From an uncultured Ellagibacter sp. (GTDB lineage Bacteria > Actinomycetota > Coriobacteriia > Coriobacteriales > Eggerthellaceae): a stretch of 8,433 nucleotides of DNA. Below, piece by piece: positions 7,024-8,433 of the stretch. The notes under the pieces are model-generated. The model did not search any database, had not been told where the DNA came from, and saw only the letters and a program-made list of their open reading frames with translations. Location: the NCBI GenBank assembly GCA_934661105.1, contig CAKUIV010000085.1, positions 1-8,433 of the forward strand, given 5' to 3'. Made by a program: the position numbers and the translations under genes. How positions within the stretch are numbered: position 1 is the first letter of the stretch; each line of letters starts with the position of its first letter.

Positions 7024-7886
7024 CGCGCTTGCGAGCCCGGGCGCGCAAGCAGCTCCTCGACCTCGCGAAGCGTGAAAGCGCGCTCGGGCTCGTCCGGACG
7101 CGCGATGAGGATGCAGCGAGCGCCCACGTCGCGCGCTGCGGCGATTTTCTCGCCCGTTCCGCCGATGCTGCCTGAATCTTTGGCGACGAGCCACGACGCT
7201 CCCACCTGACGCAGCATCGCCGCGTTGAGCTCGCGTGTGAACGGTCCCTGCATCGCGATGATGCGCGAAGGGGCAAATCCCGCCTCCGCGCATTTCCCCA
7301 CGGCATCTGCCGTCGGCAGGACGCGCACGAAGAAGCGCTCCTCGAAGCCCTCGACTTTGGTGTAGGGGGCGAGCTCTTTGCTTCCGGTGGTGAGGAGGGC
7401 GCGGCCCTCGACGCAGGCGAGCATCCGCGCCGCCTCGGCGATCGACCTTGCTACGACGACATCGTCGGGCACGGCGTGCGTTTCGCGGCGCAGGCGCACG
7501 TAGCGCGCCCCAACGGCTTCTGCGGCAACGCGAATGTTCGTGCTGGCAAGCGATGCGAACGGATGCGTCGCGTCGACGACGATGGTCGCGTCCGAAAGCT
7601 CGGCCTCCATCGCCTGTTCGTCTAAGCGTCCCGTATGGACTTCCACGCCTTTCAAGTCGCCGATGAGCTCGCCGCCGTATTCCGTCGCGGCGTACGCGCG
7701 CGCCCCTATGCCGTGCGTCGCCACCCACTCGCACAGAAGGCGACCTTCCGTGGTTCCCGCGAACACGCGTAGGGTGGGAGCTGCGGCGGTGGCGCCCTGC
7801 GCAGGGCGCGAAGAGCTTGCGGCGGTGCCGGCCTGCGCGCCGAGCGAGCCCGCTGCGGGGCCTGCGTTTCGCGATGCGTCCATCAT
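7020..7886 (-). CDS. cobK: Precorrin-6A (cobalt-precorrin-6A) reductase, CobK/CbiJ family
   Basis: This 288-residue enzyme of corrin-ring biosynthesis performs NAD(P)H-dependent reduction of (cobalt-)precorrin-6A to 6B in the cytoplasm. Recognisable family motifs are the nucleotide-binding start VFAGTTEGRLL (41-51), DATHPFA (105-111), TTGSKEL (166-172), AMQGPFTREL (211-220) and KDSGSIGGTGEK (236-247). The domain itself has normal length. About 38 residues rich in Ala, Gly and Ser precede it and look like a disordered extension not typical of the family. The start is placed at the ATG at 7886, whose ATGA overlaps the cobH TGA stop by four bases; the next codon is also ATG (7883), so either may be used. 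The ribosome binding site is weak (GGGTGG), consistent with translational coupling. Aerobic (CobK) versus anaerobic (CbiJ) substrate cannot be decided from sequence here. Confidence 0.93.
   Translation of the reverse strand: MMDASRNAGPAAGSLGAQAGTAASSSRPAQGATAAAPTLRVFAGTTEGRLLCEWVATHGIGARAYAATEYGGELIGDLKGVEVHTGRLDEQAMEAELSDATIVVDATHPFASLASTNIRVAAEAVGARYVRLRRETHAVPDDVVVARSIAEAARMLACVEGRALLTTGSKELAPYTKVEGFEERFFVRVLPTADAVGKCAEAGFAPSRIIAMQGPFTRELNAAMLRQVGASWLVAKDSGSIGGTGEKIAAARDVGARCILIARPDEPERAFTLREVEELLARPGSQAR
7027..7050. other. GC-rich hairpin just after the membrane-protein stop codon
   Basis: GCTTGCG (7027-7033) pairs with CGCAAGC (7044-7050) across a ten-base centre that itself contains the palindrome GCCCGGGC. 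It starts three bases after the plus-strand stop and lies within the last codons of cobK. It could slow polymerase from the plus-strand gene, but there is no T-tract on either side, so it is not a classical intrinsic terminator and may simply reflect GC-rich coding sequence. Confidence 0.3.
7792..7809. repeat. Perfect 18-base palindrome inside cobK
   Basis: GCGCCCTGC (7792-7800) is followed directly by its reverse complement GCAGGGCGC (7801-7809). It encodes part of the Ala-rich N-terminal extension of CobK (about residues 26-32). In RNA it could fold into a strong six- to seven-base-pair GC stem about 75 bases after the start codon. It may be a by-product of GC-rich low-complexity coding sequence. 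Confidence 0.5.
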
Positions 7887-8433
7887 TGGGGACCACCCGG
7901 GCGCGTGAGCTGGTACAGCAGCGCGTTCATGATGGCGGCGGCCACCGTTGAGCCCCCCTTGCGCCCGCGCGCCACGATGGCGGGCACGTCGCGGGAAAGC
8001 AGCTCTTCCTTCGCTTCGACCACGTTCACGAACCCGACCGGCACGCCGATGACGGCCGCAGGCGCGATCTTGCCTGCGTCCATGAGCTCGCACAGACGCA
8101 GAAGCGCCGTCGGAGCGTTGCCGACGGCGATGACGAGCGGCCCCTCGATAGAACATGCCTTGTCCATGCTCGCGACCGCGCGCGTCGTTCCCGACGCCTT
8201 GGCGGCAGCGGCGATGTCCGGGTCGGCCATATAGCACACCGCCGTGCAACCGAGCTTCGCGAGCGCCGGCTTGCTCACGCCGGCAAGGGCCATGTTCGTG
8301 TCAGTGAGCACGGCGGCGCCCGCGCGGAGCGCGTCGAGCGCGCGCGCCGCCGCATCGTGTGCGAACACGAGCGAGTCGGCGAAGGAGAAGTCGGCCGTCG
8401 TATGGATGACGCGCTTCACGATGGGCGCTTCAA
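7883..8433 (-). CDS. cobH: Precorrin-8X (cobalt-precorrin-8) methylmutase, CobH/CbiC family (5' end missing)
   Basis: This enzyme moves a methyl group from C-11 to C-12 of the corrin ring, converting (cobalt-)precorrin-8 to (cobyrinate) hydrogenobyrinate. The visible part runs from EAPIVKRVIHTTADF, which carries the conserved catalytic histidine, through a VLTDTNMALAG region, IAVGNAPTALLRL, GVPVGFVNVVEAKE and the C-terminal RKGGSTVAAAIMNALL, all typical of the family. The frame has no stop up to the window edge, and family members have about 25-35 residues before the histidine motif, so the true start lies outside the window. The GTG at 8419 is therefore an internal valine and not a start. 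The TGA stop overlaps the cobK ATG. The pair is the downstream end of a cobalamin biosynthesis operon coming from the right. Confidence 0.95.
   Translation of the reverse strand, partial: EAPIVKRVIHTTADFSFADSLVFAHDAAARALDALRAGAAVLTDTNMALAGVSKPALAKLGCTAVCYMADPDIAAAAKASGTTRAVASMDKACSIEGPLVIAVGNAPTALLRLCELMDAGKIAPAAVIGVPVGFVNVVEAKEELLSRDVPAIVARGRKGGSTVAAAIMNALLYQLTRPGGPQ

Noticed and set aside
5419..7896. An 825-codon open frame on the minus strand, antisense to the membrane-protein gene and overlapping cobK.
   Set aside because: The translation is rich in Arg, His and Ala without family motifs, as expected for the shadow of GC-biased codons. The plus-strand frame has clear membrane segments and motifs, and the cobK frame has family motifs.
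7887..8249. Upstream in-frame extension of cobK to 8249.
   Set aside because: It runs inside cobH in another frame, gives Arg/Gly-rich non-family sequence, and the ATGA junction with cobH is a much better start.
8417..8419. GTG as the start codon of cobH.
   Set aside because: The frame stays open to the window edge with EAPIV preceding the conserved KRVIHTTADF, matching internal family sequence, so the gene is cut by the window.

Overview
The window looks like chromosomal DNA from a GC-rich bacterium. Codon use is strongly G/C-ending and the shadow frames are long and open. The mix of genes (indirect tRNA amidation operon, corrin-ring genes, a very large multidomain GGDEF/EAL protein and a CmpB-type membrane protein) fits an anaerobic actinobacterium of the Coriobacteriia, probably Eggerthellaceae. 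That placement is an inference from gene style; no rRNA or other marker is present to prove it.

Layout. At the left, on the minus strand, is a tight gatC-gatA-gatB operon for the tRNA-dependent amidotransferase. gatC and gatA are complete, and only the first five codons of gatB fall inside the window. A 312-base gap upstream of gatC carries a probable extended -10 promoter and a 119-base element bounded by perfect 14-base inverted repeats. Next, also on the minus strand, is a 1010-residue cytoplasmic signalling protein with three diverged GGDEF domains, one PAS domain and a C-terminal EAL domain whose catalytic residues are all present. It is probably a regulated cyclic-di-GMP phosphodiesterase.

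A 304-base divergent intergenic region separates it from a plus-strand gene for a 517-residue polytopic membrane protein with a C-terminal CmpB-like (PF06541-type) domain. That gene ends in overlapping stop codons with a convergent minus-strand gene, cobK (precorrin-6A reductase). cobK is coupled by an ATGA overlap to cobH (precorrin-8X methylmutase), which runs off the right edge. These last two belong to a cobalamin (corrin ring) operon.

Most of the window is housekeeping or biosynthetic. The parts worth a second look are the phosphodiesterase architecture (including a GEDDF third GGDEF directly before the EAL), the inverted-repeat element before gatC, the divergent regulatory region with a palindrome over the -35 box, and the alanine-rich N-terminal extension of CobK with an 18-base perfect palindrome inside it. 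I found no CRISPR array, insertion sequence, rRNA, tRNA or prophage gene.
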